64,000 nt of DNA from Gammaproteobacteria bacterium (GTDB lineage Bacteria > Pseudomonadota > Gammaproteobacteria > Pseudomonadales > Azotimanducaceae): positions 50,299 through 114,298 of the forward strand of contig JAPPAV010000005.1 of NCBI GenBank assembly GCA_026705345.1, written 5' to 3'. The notes under the pieces are model-generated. The model saw only the letters and a program-made list of their open reading frames with translations. It did not search any database and was not told where the DNA came from. Both the position numbers and the translations under genes were made by a program. Positions 36,322 to 44,882 of this stretch are shown in pieces; position 1 is the first letter of the stretch; each line of letters opens with the position of its first letter.

Positions 36322-37478
36322 GGAGTTCCGGTGCCCGCGCCCGGACCGGCGCGGTTGATCTCGACGGCCTGTCCCTCCGTAGCACCCGGTACCGCGCCGA
36401 GTACGACGCCGTCCCCCGGGTCGAATGCCTGGGTGATCCAGCCGTCCGCGGTGCGGCCGTAGGCGGGGGTCGTAACGGCTCGCAATTCGCCGTTCGCGAC
36501 GACCCAAACGCGGTCGTTGGCCTGTTCCGCGGCATCCGGAAGCAGGAACGTGTCCGCGAACACCGGACCCTCGATCTCGACGTCCACGAAGGTACCGGGT
36601 ACCGGCGGCTCGCCGGTCACCTTGAGATATAGGGTCGCGAACCGGGTCCGGCTATCGAGTTCGGCGGATACCGTTTCGACGACGGCATCGAAGGCGCGGT
36701 ACGGATCGCGTATCCGGGCACGTCGGCCGACGGCGGGGTTTAGGCGCTTCAGGTTGTCGGCCGAAATGGGGGCCACGACTTCGATGGCGTCGGCCGCGAA
36801 GACCTCCCCAAAGGACACCCCGCGGGTCAGTAGCTGGCCAACCTCGGCGCTAGTCCGGGTGACGGTGCCGTCGAAGGGTAGTGAAAAGGCGGTGCGTTCC
36901 AGGTCGAGTGCCGCCACGCGCTCCCGGGCCCGGGCTGCCGCCAACCGTGCCTCGGCCTGGGCGATCTGGGGCACCCGGGCGACCAGGGCGGGGACTTCCT
37001 CGTCGGGATGCAGGAGATCGTAGTTTGCCCGCGCGGCGTCGCTCTTCGCCTGTTCGAGCTTGAGGTCCGATGCCGCCGTGTCGACATCGGCCTCGGCCGC
37101 CTCGGCCGCCAGTTGAAAATCCCGGCGGTCGATGACCAGCAGTTGCTCCCCAGCGGCAAAGGTGCCGCCAACGCGCAATGACGGCGAGATGGACACGACC
37201 CGGCCGGTCACCTGGGGCGTTAGCGCGACGCGGTTGCGCACGTCCACGGAACCGGTCGCGGCGACGGTGAGGATGTTGGCGCCGGCGACGGGGTGGTAGA
37301 CGTTGACCAGCGGTTTCGGATCCTCACCGGCACCGATCTGCAAGGCGGTGTTGTCGTTGTCCGGTGCCCGGGCGTAGAGCAAGGCGAGCAGGACCAACGT
37401 GATCACCACGACGACCTGCGTGGTCCCTGCCCAGCGTCGTTTGGGCTTTCCTGACGCGGGTTCGCTTAAGTCCGACAT
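36318..37478 (-). CDS. RND membrane fusion protein (periplasmic adaptor)
   Basis: 386 residues. One N-terminal membrane segment (about 20-36), then the lipoyl-like half-motifs ('VTGRVVSISPSLRVGGTF' and 'LPFDGTVTRTSAEVGQLL'), a helical hairpin between them (about 125-195), and beta-barrel and membrane-proximal domains. It couples the RND permease to an outer-membrane channel. Overlap with the permease gene is four bases; 24 bases separate it from the acyl-CoA dehydrogenase gene upstream, so it may be in that operon. Confidence 0.88.
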   Translation of the reverse strand: MSDLSEPASGKPKRRWAGTTQVVVVITLVLLALLYARAPDNDNTALQIGAGEDPKPLVNVYHPVAGANILTVAATGSVDVRNRVALTPQVTGRVVSISPSLRVGGTFAAGEQLLVIDRRDFQLAAEAAEADVDTAASDLKLEQAKSDAARANYDLLHPDEEVPALVARVPQIAQAEARLAAARARERVAALDLERTAFSLPFDGTVTRTSAEVGQLLTRGVSFGEVFAADAIEVVAPISADNLKRLNPAVGRRARIRDPYRAFDAVVETVSAELDSRTRFATLYLKVTGEPPVPGTFVDVEIEGPVFADTFLLPDAAEQANDRVWVVANGELRAVTTPAYGRTADGWITQAFDPGDGVVLGAVPGATEGQAVEINRAGPGAGTGTP

Positions 37479-37502
37479 GGGCGATACTGCTCGAGTAAAA
37501 CG

Positions 37503-38672
37503 TCAGTCCGGCAGACCCAGCACCCGCTTGGCGATGATGTTGCGCTGGATCTCGGACGTGCCGCCTTCGATGGAGTTCGCTTTCGAGCGCAGCCAGCCGC
37601 GGGTCGAGCCGCGTTCGGCACCCGTGAAGCCGTCGCCGGCCCAGCCGAGGCCCTGGGTGCCGAGAATGGACATGAGCAAGTCGTTCCGGCGCATGTTCTG
37701 CTCGGTGCCGTAGAGCTTGAACATGGACGACAGGAAACTCGGCGCCTGCGAACTCGTGGCCTCCTCGAAGGATCGGCGGATGGTCAGTTGGTAGGCGTCG
37801 TCGCCGATGCGCTGCTCGGTGACGGCGTCGCGGACGGCCGGGTCGGCGATCTGGCCGTCCGCCTCGCCGACGTATTCCTTGGCCCACTCGTCGATGGTCT
37901 TGGCCCGCTGGCGCGTACCGCCGCGCCCGCCGATGGAACTGCGTTCGTATTGCAGCAGACGCTTGCCCACGGTCCAGCCTTGGCCCGGCTGACCGATCAG
38001 GTTTCGCTTCGGCACCCGCACGTCGTCGAAGAAGGTCTGGCAGAACTCGGAGGCGCCGCTGATTAGTTCGATGGGGGTGACAGTGACACCGGGCGTCTCC
38101 ATGTCGAGGACGAGGAACGAGATCCCTTCGTGCTTGGATGCCTCGAAGTCCGTGCGCACCAGGCAGAAGATCCAGTCCGCGCCCACCGCGCCTGAGGTCC
38201 AGATCTTCGAGCCGTTGACGACGTAGTCGTCGCCGTCTTCCTCGGCGCGCATCATGAGGCCCGCCAGATCCGAACCCGCGCCGGGTTCGCTGTAGCCTTG
38301 GCACCAGCGGATCTCGCCCCGGGCGATGGGAGGCAGGTGTTCGCGGCACTGCGCGTCGTTGCCGAATTCGATGATCGCGGGGCCGATCATGGTGAGCCCG
38401 TGGCCGGTCAACGCAGCCGGCGCGTTGATACGCCGCATCTCCTCGTCGAGGATCATGTTCTCGGCGTTGGTGAGGCCGCCGCCGCCGTACTCCTTGGGCC
38501 AGGTGGGTGCCGTCCAACCGCGCTCGGCCATTCGGTCAAGCCACAGCTTGGTATCGGGATTGCCGTAGGTGGCCTTCCGACCGCCCGCGGTATAGCCGCC
38601 GAGGCCCCGGCGAAGGCTGTCCGGGCAGTTTGCTGTGAGCCATTCCCTCGCTTCGAGACGAAATTCCATCAT
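37503..38672 (-). CDS. Acyl-CoA dehydrogenase
   Basis: 389 residues. The middle of the protein has the FAD/substrate pattern 'GYSEPGAGSDLAGL' and 'KIWTSGA', and the C-terminal helical domain has 'GGTSEIQRNIIAKRVLGL'. These flavoenzymes oxidise acyl-CoA thioesters and pass electrons to ETF. Several residues fit the long-chain or branched group, but the substrate is unclear. The ATG at 38672 follows AAGGAGGA at a good distance; a second ATG is three bases on. It lies 11 bases downstream of the phosphoesterase gene, in a likely operon. Confidence 0.9.
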   Translation of the reverse strand: MMEFRLEAREWLTANCPDSLRRGLGGYTAGGRKATYGNPDTKLWLDRMAERGWTAPTWPKEYGGGGLTNAENMILDEEMRRINAPAALTGHGLTMIGPAIIEFGNDAQCREHLPPIARGEIRWCQGYSEPGAGSDLAGLMMRAEEDGDDYVVNGSKIWTSGAVGADWIFCLVRTDFEASKHEGISFLVLDMETPGVTVTPIELISGASEFCQTFFDDVRVPKRNLIGQPGQGWTVGKRLLQYERSSIGGRGGTRQRAKTIDEWAKEYVGEADGQIADPAVRDAVTEQRIGDDAYQLTIRRSFEEATSSQAPSFLSSMFKLYGTEQNMRRNDLLMSILGTQGLGWAGDGFTGAERGSTRGWLRSKANSIEGGTSEIQRNIIAKRVLGLPD

Positions 38673-38683
38673 TCCCTCCTCCT

Positions 38684-39463
38684 TCAGAACGGGAACCCGC
38701 CGTTGGATCGTTCCATTGCCCGCTCCCAACTTGAAACTATACGACTCTCGACGCGGATGCCGTCGTTCGGGCAGAGGTTGACCACGGCGACGTGTCCCCC
38801 GTTGGCACCGGCGAAATGGGCGACCGGCGAACCGGGGTAGTAGGCAATCGTCTCGCCTTCGCTGTGGTCGGCCCAGACGTGGATGTGACCCAGCGCGAGG
38901 TAGTCGAACCCGGATTCACGAATCTCTTCGCGCGTGATCGGTGACGAACCCTGACTGACTCGGCGTTCGACCACTTGGCCGTGCGCCATGCCGATGTTCC
39001 AATGCCGGTCGTGGCGCGCCGGCACGCCCGCAAGGGGATAGTTCTCGGGCGCGTGTTCGGCCATGGCCTTGCCCCATACCCGGGCGCCGATGTCGTCGAG
39101 CGTCACGCAGTCGCCGTCGTGGGACATCAGCCCATGCACATGATCCCCGGCCGCGTCGAAGTCGAAGCGGTTCCAGACGGAGCTTTCGTCGTGGACGTCG
39201 TGGTTGCCCGGCAGCATGACCACCGGGCAGCGCAGTCGGGCGAACTGGTCGTAGACGAAGTCGATGTTGGAGTCGTCGACCCGGTTGTTGTCGAAGAGGT
39301 CGCCGGCGATGAGGAAGAGGTCGGCGTCAACGTCGCGTGTGGTGTCGACGACGCCGGCGAAAGCGCGTTCGGCGCGGCTGCGGAATCCGTTGGTGGCCTG
39401 GTCGGTGTCGCGGCTGTCCAGGTGCACGTCGGACGTATGCACGACGGTCAGGGATCGTTGCAT
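38684..39463 (-). CDS. Calcineurin-like metallophosphoesterase (SbcD-like)
   Basis: 259 residues with the full metal-binding series: 'TSDVHLD' (DxH), 'IAGDLFD', 'LPGNHDVH' and 'LALGHIHVW'. This order fits SbcD/Mre11-like phosphoesterases, but there is no SbcC/Rad50 partner nearby, and a role as a nuclease or general phosphodiesterase is open. It sits between nitronate monooxygenase (13 bases) and acyl-CoA dehydrogenase (11 bases) genes. Confidence 0.85.
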   Translation of the reverse strand: MQRSLTVVHTSDVHLDSRDTDQATNGFRSRAERAFAGVVDTTRDVDADLFLIAGDLFDNNRVDDSNIDFVYDQFARLRCPVVMLPGNHDVHDESSVWNRFDFDAAGDHVHGLMSHDGDCVTLDDIGARVWGKAMAEHAPENYPLAGVPARHDRHWNIGMAHGQVVERRVSQGSSPITREEIRESGFDYLALGHIHVWADHSEGETIAYYPGSPVAHFAGANGGHVAVVNLCPNDGIRVESRIVSSWERAMERSNGGFPF

Positions 39464-39476
39464 GGTCGGAACCGAC

Positions 39477-40616
39477 CTACTCGTTCACGGCATCCGCGAG
39501 CCGCTCGGCGGCATCGGCGAAGTCCTGCATGAAGTTGTAGACCACGGTACGCGCGGAGACCGTTTCGTTCATCAAGCCGACACCTTGGCCCACGTAGTAG
39601 TTGACGAGTTGCCGTGCGCCCGGGTGGTCCGACTGGGCGAGCTTGTTGATCTTTCGGAACGCGGCGCCGGCGAGAACGCCCTGTAGCGGCATCGGCAGCG
39701 GATCCGGTGCCTCCTCCGCGGTCCAGGCGTCGGTCCAGGCGGACTTGAGCTGACGCGTGTACTTGCCTGTGCGGCTGCGCGAACGAACGGTCTGGCGCGA
39801 GTTGGCGGCCAGCATCTTCTCCTTCACGATCGGCAGGGTTTCGGCCTCCGCGGTCGTCAGCCACACGGAGCCGGTCCACACGCCGGCCGCGCCCATGGCC
39901 ATGCAGGCCGCCATCTGCCGTCCCGTGACGATGCCGCCGGCCGCCACCACGTGGCTGCGGTTGCCGTAGGTGCTAAGCGTGTCGAGCACCTCGGGCAAGA
40001 GGACCATGGTCGACACTTCGCCGCAATGACCACCCGCTTCGGTGCCCGCGACGATGATGACGTCGACGCCGGCCTCGGCGTGCTTGATGGCGTGTTCCTT
40101 GGCCCCGGCCAGTGCGCCCACCTTGATGCCCTTGGCGCGTGCCCGGTCGAACATGAAGTCCGGGGGCACGCCGAGGGCGTTCACGACGAGTCTCACGGGA
40201 TGCGAGAACGCGGTATCGAGGATTTTTCCGGCGCCGACCTCGCGCATGTTGTCGCCGACGCCTTCACCGACGGTGTTGTCCCACAGGTCGCCGGTGTCGA
40301 TGTCGTGTTGGGCGAGGAGTTCGGCGATGTAGCGCTTGTGCTGCTCGGGGATGCGGTCCTCGAGTTCTTGGGCGGTCAGCGCGTGCTCTTTGCTGTCCAT
40401 GCTGGTCGGCACCAGGAGGTCGACGCCGTAGGATTTGCCGCCGACCTGCTCGTCGATCCAGTTGAGTTCGATATCCAGGGTGGCGGGGGAGTGACCGGCC
40501 GCGCCGAGCACGCCGAAGCCGCCCGCATTGGTCACCGCCGCGATGACGTCGCGACAATGGCTGAACGCGAACAGCGGGAACTCGATACCGAGTTCGTCGC
40601 AGAGTCTGGAATTCAT
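39477..40616 (-). CDS. Nitronate monooxygenase family FMN enzyme
   Basis: 379 residues with a TIM-barrel pattern: 'CRDVIAAVTNAGGFGVLGAA' at the N-terminus, 'IIVAGTEAGGHCGEV' and 'VVAAGGIVTGRQMAACMAMG' (phosphate-binding loops for FMN). The family oxidises alkyl nitronates; related enzymes act on enoyl or unsaturated CoA compounds. A good AGGGAGAAGG ribosome site supports the ATG at 40616. First gene of a probable minus-strand operon with the phosphoesterase, dehydrogenase and perhaps the RND pump. Confidence 0.88.
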   Translation of the reverse strand: MNSRLCDELGIEFPLFAFSHCRDVIAAVTNAGGFGVLGAAGHSPATLDIELNWIDEQVGGKSYGVDLLVPTSMDSKEHALTAQELEDRIPEQHKRYIAELLAQHDIDTGDLWDNTVGEGVGDNMREVGAGKILDTAFSHPVRLVVNALGVPPDFMFDRARAKGIKVGALAGAKEHAIKHAEAGVDVIIVAGTEAGGHCGEVSTMVLLPEVLDTLSTYGNRSHVVAAGGIVTGRQMAACMAMGAAGVWTGSVWLTTAEAETLPIVKEKMLAANSRQTVRSRSRTGKYTRQLKSAWTDAWTAEEAPDPLPMPLQGVLAGAAFRKINKLAQSDHPGARQLVNYYVGQGVGLMNETVSARTVVYNFMQDFADAAERLADAVNE

Positions 40617-40703
40617 GGCCTTCTCCCTGGTGTGCGCCCGCGCCGGGCACGAGTCCGCACGAACCCGGCATTTTAACCCGTGCCGTTCGCTCCTGTTTGG
40701 TTC

Positions 40704-41096
40704 CTAGGTAGCAACAGACCCAGGCGGGAACAGTGCGTCCAGACGCCCGCGCATCTCGCCACGGAATTCGGACAACTCGCGGGAAAGGCCGTGATGGTCA
40801 ACGGCCAATGCGTCAACCTTGCGGTCTAGGGAGTCGAACCGGTTTTCTAGGGAATCGAACCGGCCTTCCAGGGAACCGACACGACCTTCGAGCGAACCGA
40901 ACCGGTTCTCCAGGGAACCGACCCGGTTCTCCAGGGAACCGACCCGGTTCTCGACATCGCCAAGTCGTCCCTCAACCCTGTCGAGCCGAACGTCGACGGC
41001 GTCGAACCGCTTGCTGAACACGCTCCAAAGGAAAATCCCGAGGGCCACGACAGCCCCAAGTTGCGTCGCGGCGGGGGCGATTACTTCAAGACCCAT
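40704..41096 (-). CDS. Small membrane-anchored coiled-coil protein, paralogue 4
   Basis: 130 residues. A membrane segment (about 11-28, LGAVVALGIFLWSVF) precedes a striking heptad array: VGSLENR, FGSLEGR, FDSLENR and close variants repeat about eight times (about 40-90). The C-terminus has the family motif DHHGLSRELSEFRGEMRGRL. ATG at 41096 follows GGAGTAGCAGTCA. Strand is opposite to paralogues 1-3. The leader seen upstream of those copies is not found here; only TTCGCAC words occur, about 240 bases upstream. Confidence 0.85.
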   Translation of the reverse strand: MGLEVIAPAATQLGAVVALGIFLWSVFSKRFDAVDVRLDRVEGRLGDVENRVGSLENRVGSLENRFGSLEGRVGSLEGRFDSLENRFDSLDRKVDALAVDHHGLSRELSEFRGEMRGRLDALFPPGSVAT

Positions 41097-41324
41097 TGAC
41101 TGCTACTCCTCATGCCAAGGTTTGGATGCCGCTTGCGGGCTCCCCGCGGTCACCGGCCCTTGACGCTTGGGCGTTCGAAGTGCCGCGAACATACACCTTG
41201 TGCCAAGTCGACACAAACCGGCGTTTGTCGCGTCCTGGGGCGGCGTACCGTGACGGAATAGTCTGGCGGCTATGGAGGCCGAAGCACGACGGCGACCCGC
41301 CACCCGGCTTGTGCGAATTCGCCG

Positions 41325-41359
41325 CAACCAGGTGTGCGAATTTCGCCAGCCACTATACT
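41325..41359 (+). promoter_or_regulatory. Paired GTGCGAATT words and a -10 box before the NUDIX gene
   Basis: TTGTGCGAATTCGCC (about 41319-41333) and GGTGTGCGAATTTCGCC (about 41334-41350) repeat in direct orientation, then TATACT (41354-41359) lies about 33 bases before the ATG. The repeats look like operator half-sites over a promoter. The same TTCGCAC word appears in the leader elements of the coiled-coil genes. No good -35 box is seen. Confidence 0.4.
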
Positions 41360-41391
41360 GATGCCCCTTTGCACCAGTGGATTCCCGAGCG

Positions 41392-42138
41392 ATGAGCGAA
41401 CCGTCCGGCGGCCCCGGCAAGCATGCCAACGACATCTACGGCGACCTCGACAATCCCGCCACGGAGACCCGTCCCGCGACACCGGCGGCCACGGTGGTCC
41501 TGCTGCGCGACACGGACGACGGTCCTGAAGTGCTGATGCTGCGCAAGAACTCGAAGATCGCCTTCGGGGGCATGTGGGTCTTCCCGGGTGGCAGGATCGA
41601 TCCGGATGACTACCCCGCGGACGGCGACAAGGACGCTGCGGCCCGCAACGCCGCGGCGCGGGAGGCCGGGGAGGAGGCCGGCGTCACCCTCGATCCCGCC
41701 GCGTTCATCTGGTTTGCGCATTGGACGCCGCCGCCGAGCACGCCGGTCCGTTTCGCGACCTGGTTCTTCGCTGCCCGTGCCGGCGACGAAGCCATCGATA
41801 TCGACGGCGGCGAGATCGAGGATCACCGCTGGATTCGCCCGGCGGATGCGCTTGCCAAACACGCTGAAGGCGAAATCGACCTGGTACCGCCAACCTGGGT
41901 GACGCTCCATCACCTATCCCTTTACCAGCCGGTCAGCGCGTTGCTTGAGGAGTTGGGCTCCCATGATCCCCGCTTCTACGAGACCCGGGCGGTCAAGCGC
42001 GCGGACGGCGTGCGCGTCGCGCTGTGGGCGGGTGACGCCGGCTACGAGGACTGGGACGCCGACCGGGAAGGGCCCCGGCACCGGTTGGTAATGCCGGAAC
42101 ACGGTTTCACGTTCGAGAACGACGTCGTCGACTACTGA
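41392..42138 (+). CDS. NUDIX hydrolase
   Basis: 248 residues. The NUDIX box is present in the extended form: GGRIDPDD, a 12-residue insert, then REAGEEAG (REXXEEXG), as in the NUDT19/CoA-diphosphatase-like group. 'AFGGMWVFPGGRI' precedes it. Enzymes of this group hydrolyse nucleoside diphosphate derivatives such as CoA esters. The ATG at 41392 avoids a weaker GTG start 15 bases upstream. Single gene, between the divergent coiled-coil gene and the HTH pair. Confidence 0.88.
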   Translation: MSEPSGGPGKHANDIYGDLDNPATETRPATPAATVVLLRDTDDGPEVLMLRKNSKIAFGGMWVFPGGRIDPDDYPADGDKDAAARNAAAREAGEEAGVTLDPAAFIWFAHWTPPPSTPVRFATWFFAARAGDEAIDIDGGEIEDHRWIRPADALAKHAEGEIDLVPPTWVTLHHLSLYQPVSALLEELGSHDPRFYETRAVKRADGVRVALWAGDAGYEDWDADREGPRHRLVMPEHGFTFENDVVDY

Positions 42139-42237
42139 GGAACGTCGCGCCGAACCTAGACCTCCCCGAATGGCCTAGCCTACCGGCGGTTGTGTCGTCG
42201 AGGCGTTCTGGTCGCCTTCGTCATGCCATCCCTCACG

Positions 42238-42286
42238 GATGTAAAACATCCTTGACATGTCCAGATGATGTAAAGTATTTTTTACA
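42238..42286 (+). promoter_or_regulatory. Promoter with overlapping palindromes before the membrane/HTH pair
   Basis: TTGACA (42252-42257), 18-base spacer, TATTTT (42276-42281). Palindromes GATGT...ACATC (42238-42250) and TGTAAA...TTTACA (42269-42286) overlap the two boxes and are likely operators, perhaps for the HTH protein encoded two genes on (autoregulation). This is one of the most AT-rich spots in the window. Confidence 0.6.
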
Positions 42287-42321
42287 CCATGTCAACTACA
42301 TCGGACTTCGGGAGAGACTTC

Positions 42322-42741
42322 ATGGATACGTCCTTCGAGGAGAAGAGCGTCTGGATTCAACTCGTCGGTCTGGTCGTCGGCCTGGGCGGCTACCTGGTCG
42401 TCGCCGGCCTCATGCTGTCGAACGGCGTCAGTGCCTTGCCGGCCTTCGTGCCGGTGTTCGCCGTAGCGACCGTCCTCGTCGTGGCCATTAATGTCGCAGG
42501 ACATGTCGTGGCGTCAGTCGTCAGCCGCACGGACGAGGCCGACGAGCGTGATCGGCTCATCGGCTGTCGTGCAGAGAGCCGGTCGTCGTGGATTCTGGGC
42601 GCCGGAGTCATTGGCGCAATCATGGCGCTGATCCTGTCGGTGGGCGGAGTCTGGGTGGCGCATTTGCTCCTCATATCGCTGTTCGGCTCCGAGGTGGCAA
42701 AGGACGTGCTGCAGATCGTCTACTACCGCCGGGGGATCTAA
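42322..42741 (+). CDS. Four-helix membrane protein paired with an HTH regulator
   Basis: 139 residues with four membrane segments (about 10-30, 37-58, 85-107, 110-128) and a polar loop 'SRTDEADERDRLI' between the second and third. This layout is common in small membrane proteins coded just before an XRE-type regulator; their function is unknown, perhaps signal reception. The ATG at 42322 has a GGGAGAG ribosome site; an ATG at 42289 would fall at the predicted transcription start. The HTH gene follows after one base. Confidence 0.75.
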   Translation: MDTSFEEKSVWIQLVGLVVGLGGYLVVAGLMLSNGVSALPAFVPVFAVATVLVVAINVAGHVVASVVSRTDEADERDRLIGCRAESRSSWILGAGVIGAIMALILSVGGVWVAHLLLISLFGSEVAKDVLQIVYYRRGI

Positions 42742-42742
42742 C

Positions 42743-42970
42743 GTGGCCCAGTCGGGGACCCGCATCCGCAACCAGATTCGGACCCTGCGGTTCCACCATG
42801 GCGAGATGACGCAGCAGCAACTCGCAGACGAGGTGGGTGTCACCCGGCAGACGGTCAACGCGATCGAGGGCGGCAAGTACTCGCCGTCGCTCGAGGTCGC
42901 GTTCCGGATTGCCCACGTGTTCGCCGAACCGCTCGAGGAGGTGTTTCAGTTCGTAGCCGCGGCTAGGTGA
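42743..42970 (+). CDS. XRE-family HTH transcriptional regulator
   Basis: 75 residues, essentially one helix-turn-helix domain: 'MTQQQLADEVGVTRQTVNAIEGGKYSPSLEVAFRIAHVF'. Start GTG at 42743 with GGGGGA upstream; it follows the membrane-protein stop by one base, so they form one transcript. It probably binds the palindromes at 42238-42286 and controls its own operon. Confidence 0.88.
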   Translation: MAQSGTRIRNQIRTLRFHHGEMTQQQLADEVGVTRQTVNAIEGGKYSPSLEVAFRIAHVFAEPLEEVFQFVAAAR

Positions 42971-43026
42971 CGGGGACGAACTCGTAACGTCGGAAGACCG
43001 GGCTGGATGTGCAGGGAACACGGCCC

Positions 43027-43052
43027 GAAGGGGACGGGCTTGTCCCGTCCCG
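43027..43052 (+). repeat. REP palindrome, first bases altered
   Basis: Starts GAAGGGGACGGGC instead of GTAGGGGACGGGC; arms and loop are intact. Confidence 0.88.
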
Positions 43053-43113
43053 TTGCCCAAGGGAGGGGCACGTCCTTCACGGCCTACCGCGCGCCCCTAC
43101 GGGCGCTCTACGG

Positions 43114-44133
43114 TCAACGACCCTCCACCGAGCGCCACCGTTTCATGCCCGTTCGCTTGCGATGTTCCGCTGCCGGTTGGTAAACGGAGATCTCGGCGTC
43201 GGGGAACGGGAGCGCACGGTGCGCCGCCTCGGCGTCGGCCCGCCAGCGCTCCCAGACCTCGGGCGGCTCCGCCAACGCGCGTACCATCGGATTCGAGTGC
43301 TTCAGCAGAGGCGACGGTTTGCCGCGCCACGCTTCGCCGTTGCGGCGCCATCCGGCCGTGAAGGTGACGTCGTTTCGCCAAAGCGAGGCGAGCCGCGCAT
43401 CGCTCGCGGGGTAGCCGACAAACCAATAGGCCAGGAGGCGGCGGTCCGGTGCGTGGTTGAACACCGCGTGGTACATCGAGTGGTGGAAAAACACGATGTC
43501 GCCGACCCTCGCTTCGACCTTGACGGAGGGTAGCTCGACGCCCTTGACGCCGAACGTGTGCTCGGCGTACTCGGACGTATAGGTCTTGGGTGCATCCGCG
43601 GTACCGTGCCAACCCATCAACGGCTTTAGCTGCTCCTGGTACTCGGGGCGGTGGGAGCCCGGAATCAGGCGCAGCGCCCCCTGCGTCGTCGTGTCACGGA
43701 GATACATCATGACCTTGATCCGAGGCCAGCATTCGAATACGCCCGGGTTGTCGCTGTGCCATCCATGCTCCGGGACATGCGTGTCCTCCAGCCCTTTCGG
43801 GGGGCCTTGGTCCTTGGCCGCGCCCCAGAGGGTATTGGAGCCGGACAGCAGCCAGCGGCTTTCACCCATGGCCTGCATCAACTGCGCCACCGCGCCACCC
43901 GACCGGTCGTCCTCGAGCAGCAACGTCGTCAGCCGCTCGCTGCCGGCGATCAGCTCGCGCCCGTCGGCGCGGTGCAGGCCACGAGCGCGGCCCGCCTCGA
44001 CGGTGCGGATGATGTCGGCCATTTCGGCCGCCGTGAACGCGCCTCGGCAATGTAGATAGCCGAACGCTTGGAACATCCTCACCTGCGCAGCCGTGAGCGG
44101 CCCCGCGCACGTCGCTTCGGACTCGATTGTCAC
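43114..44133 (-). CDS. Phytanoyl-CoA dioxygenase (PhyH) family protein
   Basis: 339 residues. Fe(II)/2-oxoglutarate oxygenase motifs: 'HGWHSDNPGVF' (HxD) and 'SMYHAVFNHAPDRRLLAYWF' (distal His and Arg for 2-oxoglutarate). It probably hydroxylates an organic substrate, not necessarily phytanoyl-CoA. I use the GTG at 44133 because a GGAGAGG ribosome site precedes it; the frame runs on to 44187. It ends 61 bases from the REP at 43027-43052. Confidence 0.88.
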   Translation of the reverse strand: MTIESEATCAGPLTAAQVRMFQAFGYLHCRGAFTAAEMADIIRTVEAGRARGLHRADGRELIAGSERLTTLLLEDDRSGGAVAQLMQAMGESRWLLSGSNTLWGAAKDQGPPKGLEDTHVPEHGWHSDNPGVFECWPRIKVMMYLRDTTTQGALRLIPGSHRPEYQEQLKPLMGWHGTADAPKTYTSEYAEHTFGVKGVELPSVKVEARVGDIVFFHHSMYHAVFNHAPDRRLLAYWFVGYPASDARLASLWRNDVTFTAGWRRNGEAWRGKPSPLLKHSNPMVRALAEPPEVWERWRADAEAAHRALPFPDAEISVYQPAAEHRKRTGMKRWRSVEGR

Positions 44134-44205
44134 GCTAAGGGCCTCTCCGCCACTCGTCGCTGGACACATGGCGCAATTTAGCATCATGGTGGTCGGGTAT
44201 GTGAT

Positions 44206-44465
44206 GGTGAACGAACCATCGACGAGTCCGACGGCGATGCGGCGTTCGTGGCCAAGGCGCTGGGCGACATCGCTCGCGCGCGGGGTATGGCGCAGGTGGC
44301 ATTCGAGGCGGGGTTGTCCCGCGAGAGCCTCTACAAAGCGCTCTCTGGGAACGTGTCCCGACGTTCGAGACTGTCCTCAGGGTGGTCGGCGCTCTAGGCC
44401 TAAAGCTGCGTGCGGAAGCGCTGGCGCCGGACGCAGCGGGACGGAGTGCGTCGGCGCACCGCTAA
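44206..44465 (+). pseudogene. Remnant of an addiction-module antidote protein (HTH), frameshifted
   Basis: In one frame 'DGDAAFVAKALGDIARARGM' and 'AFEAGLSRESLYKALSGN' match the HigA-like antidote family (TIGR02684 type). Just after 'SGN' (about 44350) the frame breaks, and in the next frame the family continues as 'PTFETVLRVVGALGLKLRAEA'. A stop upstream and the lack of a start codon show that the N-terminus is also lost. No partner toxin gene is seen. Confidence 0.75.
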
Positions 44466-44733
44466 CGCGTTTCTGCAGCGCGAGTTGGCGGCAGTCCTGA
44501 TCTGGCGTTTCGTGTTGAGCTTGGTCGATCTGCTCGGCGACGGGTGGTTCGCGGTGTCGGTTCTCGCGGGGATCAGCGGCCTGGTCTACGGGGGGATCGC
44601 GGTCGCTGCATGGAGCGGCTATCTGGCAATCACTCGCTGGGCGGCGTCCCACGCTTCCGTGACCGCAGCAGCGGGTCCGCGCCCAGACGCGGCATTCGAT
44701 GAGCGCCGACGCGTCACTCGTTCACGACATTAA
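44410..44733 (+). CDS. Possible small membrane protein
   Basis: Up to 107 residues with two likely membrane segments (about 28-42 and 47-73: 'AVLIWRFVLSLVDLLG', 'VSVLAGISGLVYGGIAVAAW'). Codon third positions are GC-rich as in real genes here. It overlaps the 3' end of the antidote remnant, and a GTG at 44446 is an alternative start. It may be a survivor or a chance frame in a decaying region. Confidence 0.35.
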   Translation: MRKRWRRTQRDGVRRRTANAFLQRELAAVLIWRFVLSLVDLLGDGWFAVSVLAGISGLVYGGIAVAAWSGYLAITRWAASHASVTAAAGPRPDAAFDERRRVTRSRH

Positions 44734-44880
44734 CCCTGGGCCATCTCTTCGAGTACATCTTCTCGGCGATTCGCTTTCGGTAGGTTTCCACGCTCACCCG
44801 GCGAGGGTTCCGTCGGACCACCATCGAGAACAGATCTTCCAGTCCTAGCGGGGCCGGTCAATTGCCATCCATTCCCGTGC
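44714..44880 (-). pseudogene. Frameshifted 3' remnant of an unidentified gene
   Basis: On the minus strand 'REWMAIDRPR' in one frame runs into a stop; in the next frame 'LEDLFSMVVRRNPRRVSVET' and 'YRKRIAEKMYSKRWPRV' continue to a TGA at 44714-44716. The Arg/Lys-rich tail looks like the end of a nucleotidyltransferase-type protein, but I cannot name it with confidence. Confidence 0.4.
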
Positions 44881-44882
44881 GA

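Noticed and set aside
38684..39463. SbcCD nuclease complex
   Set aside because: The phosphoesterase motifs are right, but no SbcC/Rad50 ATPase gene is present nearby.
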